DNA of 64,000 nucleotides from Gordionus sp. m RMFG-2023 (Eukaryota; Nematomorpha; Gordioida; Chordodea; Parachordodidae): positions 43,935,366-43,999,365 of the forward strand of contig NC_088777.1 of assembly GCF_954871325.1 (NCBI RefSeq), read 5' to 3'. Below the pieces are notes generated by a model. It saw nothing but the letters and a program-made list of their open reading frames with translations. It ran no database searches and was not told the origin of the DNA. A program made the translations under genes and the position numbers. Shown piece by piece: positions 63,606 through 64,000 of the stretch. Each line of letters opens with the position of its first letter. The stretch's first letter is position 1.

Positions 63606-64000
63606 TTATGTAAAATCCAATCTTCGTTGGGAGGGAGCTAATTTTTCAATTATCTCATCCGTGTTTGGCGTCAAATGCCTATGAATATTCAATAGGGCCA
63701 GACCATTCAACCTACTTTCAGAAGTTGTACTTCTTAGGTACGTTTTTAATCTTCTTAAAGAAGAGAATGTTCTCTCATTGCAGTACTAATGTGAAGAGTT
63801 GCTAATATATGTAATAATTTCAATATATTGGGGAAATAATCTAAAAGATGTTTGAAATGATGCAAAGCATCATAGCATTTTTTGGGACTATATCAACCAT
63901 AGTTAATCTTTTATACCATAGTTGGCATTCAGCTAATAAAGCATCATGAGATACATTAATGTCTTCATGATAAAAATCTTCCAAATATTTTATTTTTTTT
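63606..64000 (-). pseudogene. hAT transposase, C-terminal dimerisation region (partial)
   Basis: Minus-strand frame ends LAPSQRRLDFT and stop. Before it come NERTFSSLRRLKTYLRST and SRLNGLALLNIHRHL, the conserved hAT C-terminal dimerisation block. Upstream (toward 64000) fragments such as ALLAECQLWYKR belong to the same domain region but in shifted frames. At least one frameshift lies just before NERTF, so this copy looks inactive. The N-terminal and catalytic parts are beyond the window. Confidence 0.85.

Larger units (their letters stand above)
51820..64000 (+). repeat. Segmental duplication unit C (runs off the window)
   Basis: Collinear with units A and B from about 70 bp before the start codon through exon 11 and into intron 11, where a hAT element interrupts it at 63081. 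The rest lies beyond the window. Confidence 0.85.
63073..64000 (-). mobile_element. hAT transposon inserted in bestrophin C intron 11 (partial)
   Basis: Left end CAGTAGCGTACGCAGG at 63081, directly after CTTTTACA (63073-63080), the expected 8-bp target copy. Unit B reads uninterrupted TTGCTTTTACATGTTT at about 45972, marking the empty site. Inside are a G run (63107-63121), a short tandem repeat and a minus-strand transposase C-terminus. The right end is outside the window. Confidence 0.85.

Noticed and set aside
1-64000. Tandem bestrophin units as an assembly artefact
   Set aside because: The units differ by many substitutions, intron lengths and private insertions, so they cannot be repeated copies of one locus.
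1-64000. CRISPR arrays, operons or bacterial genes
   Set aside because: No spaced direct repeats of CRISPR type. The recognised host coding sequence is split by spliceosomal introns, with no ribosome-binding-site pattern.

Overview
The window looks like nuclear DNA of an invertebrate animal. It is strongly AT-rich by eye and carries two recognisable intron-containing gene types: a Polycomb/CBX-type chromodomain gene and three tandem copies of a bestrophin (calcium-activated anion channel) gene. Exons use GT..AG borders. Introns are either extremely short (36-50 nt) or several hundred bases to several kilobases long. That intron pattern, the high AT content and the load of hAT transposons resemble some flatworms and other compact-intron invertebrates, but the sequence alone does not fix the phylum.

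Layout. Bases 1-2740 hold a broken LTR-retroelement fossil. Bases 3160-10690 are a nest of DNA transposons: a young hAT (perfect 8-bp target duplication) sits inside an older hAT, which also contains an inverted second copy of its own transposase; both lie between a possible third pair of inverted ends. Bases 11173-14524 encode a 203-residue Polycomb-like protein in five exons. A 741-bp hAT MITE (16010-16750) precedes the bestrophin array.

Bestrophin array. Copy A (17388-28201) and copy B (33456-46402) are complete 12-exon genes predicting 455 and 454 residues. Copy C (51888 onward) has exons 1-11 in the window. The annotated exon lengths match in all three copies apart from one codon in the last exon. 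Splice sites, N-terminus, pore-neck residues and the acidic EDDDDF calcium-clasp motif are kept in all three. The whole locus, introns and 3' flank included, was duplicated head to tail. Shared changes suggest that A split first and that B and C are sisters.

The intergenic and intronic space is full of small elements that can be dated against the duplication, because the sister units supply empty sites: a pogo/Tigger element private to A, a 924-bp hAT-type MITE and two TA-flanked hairpin MITEs private to B, and a hAT at the right edge private to C. A second retroelement fossil (pol side) lies between B and C. I saw no rRNA, convincing tRNA or CRISPR array. The most interesting content is the bestrophin array: three apparently intact channels with an enlarged, divergent S3-S4 loop and unusually short introns.
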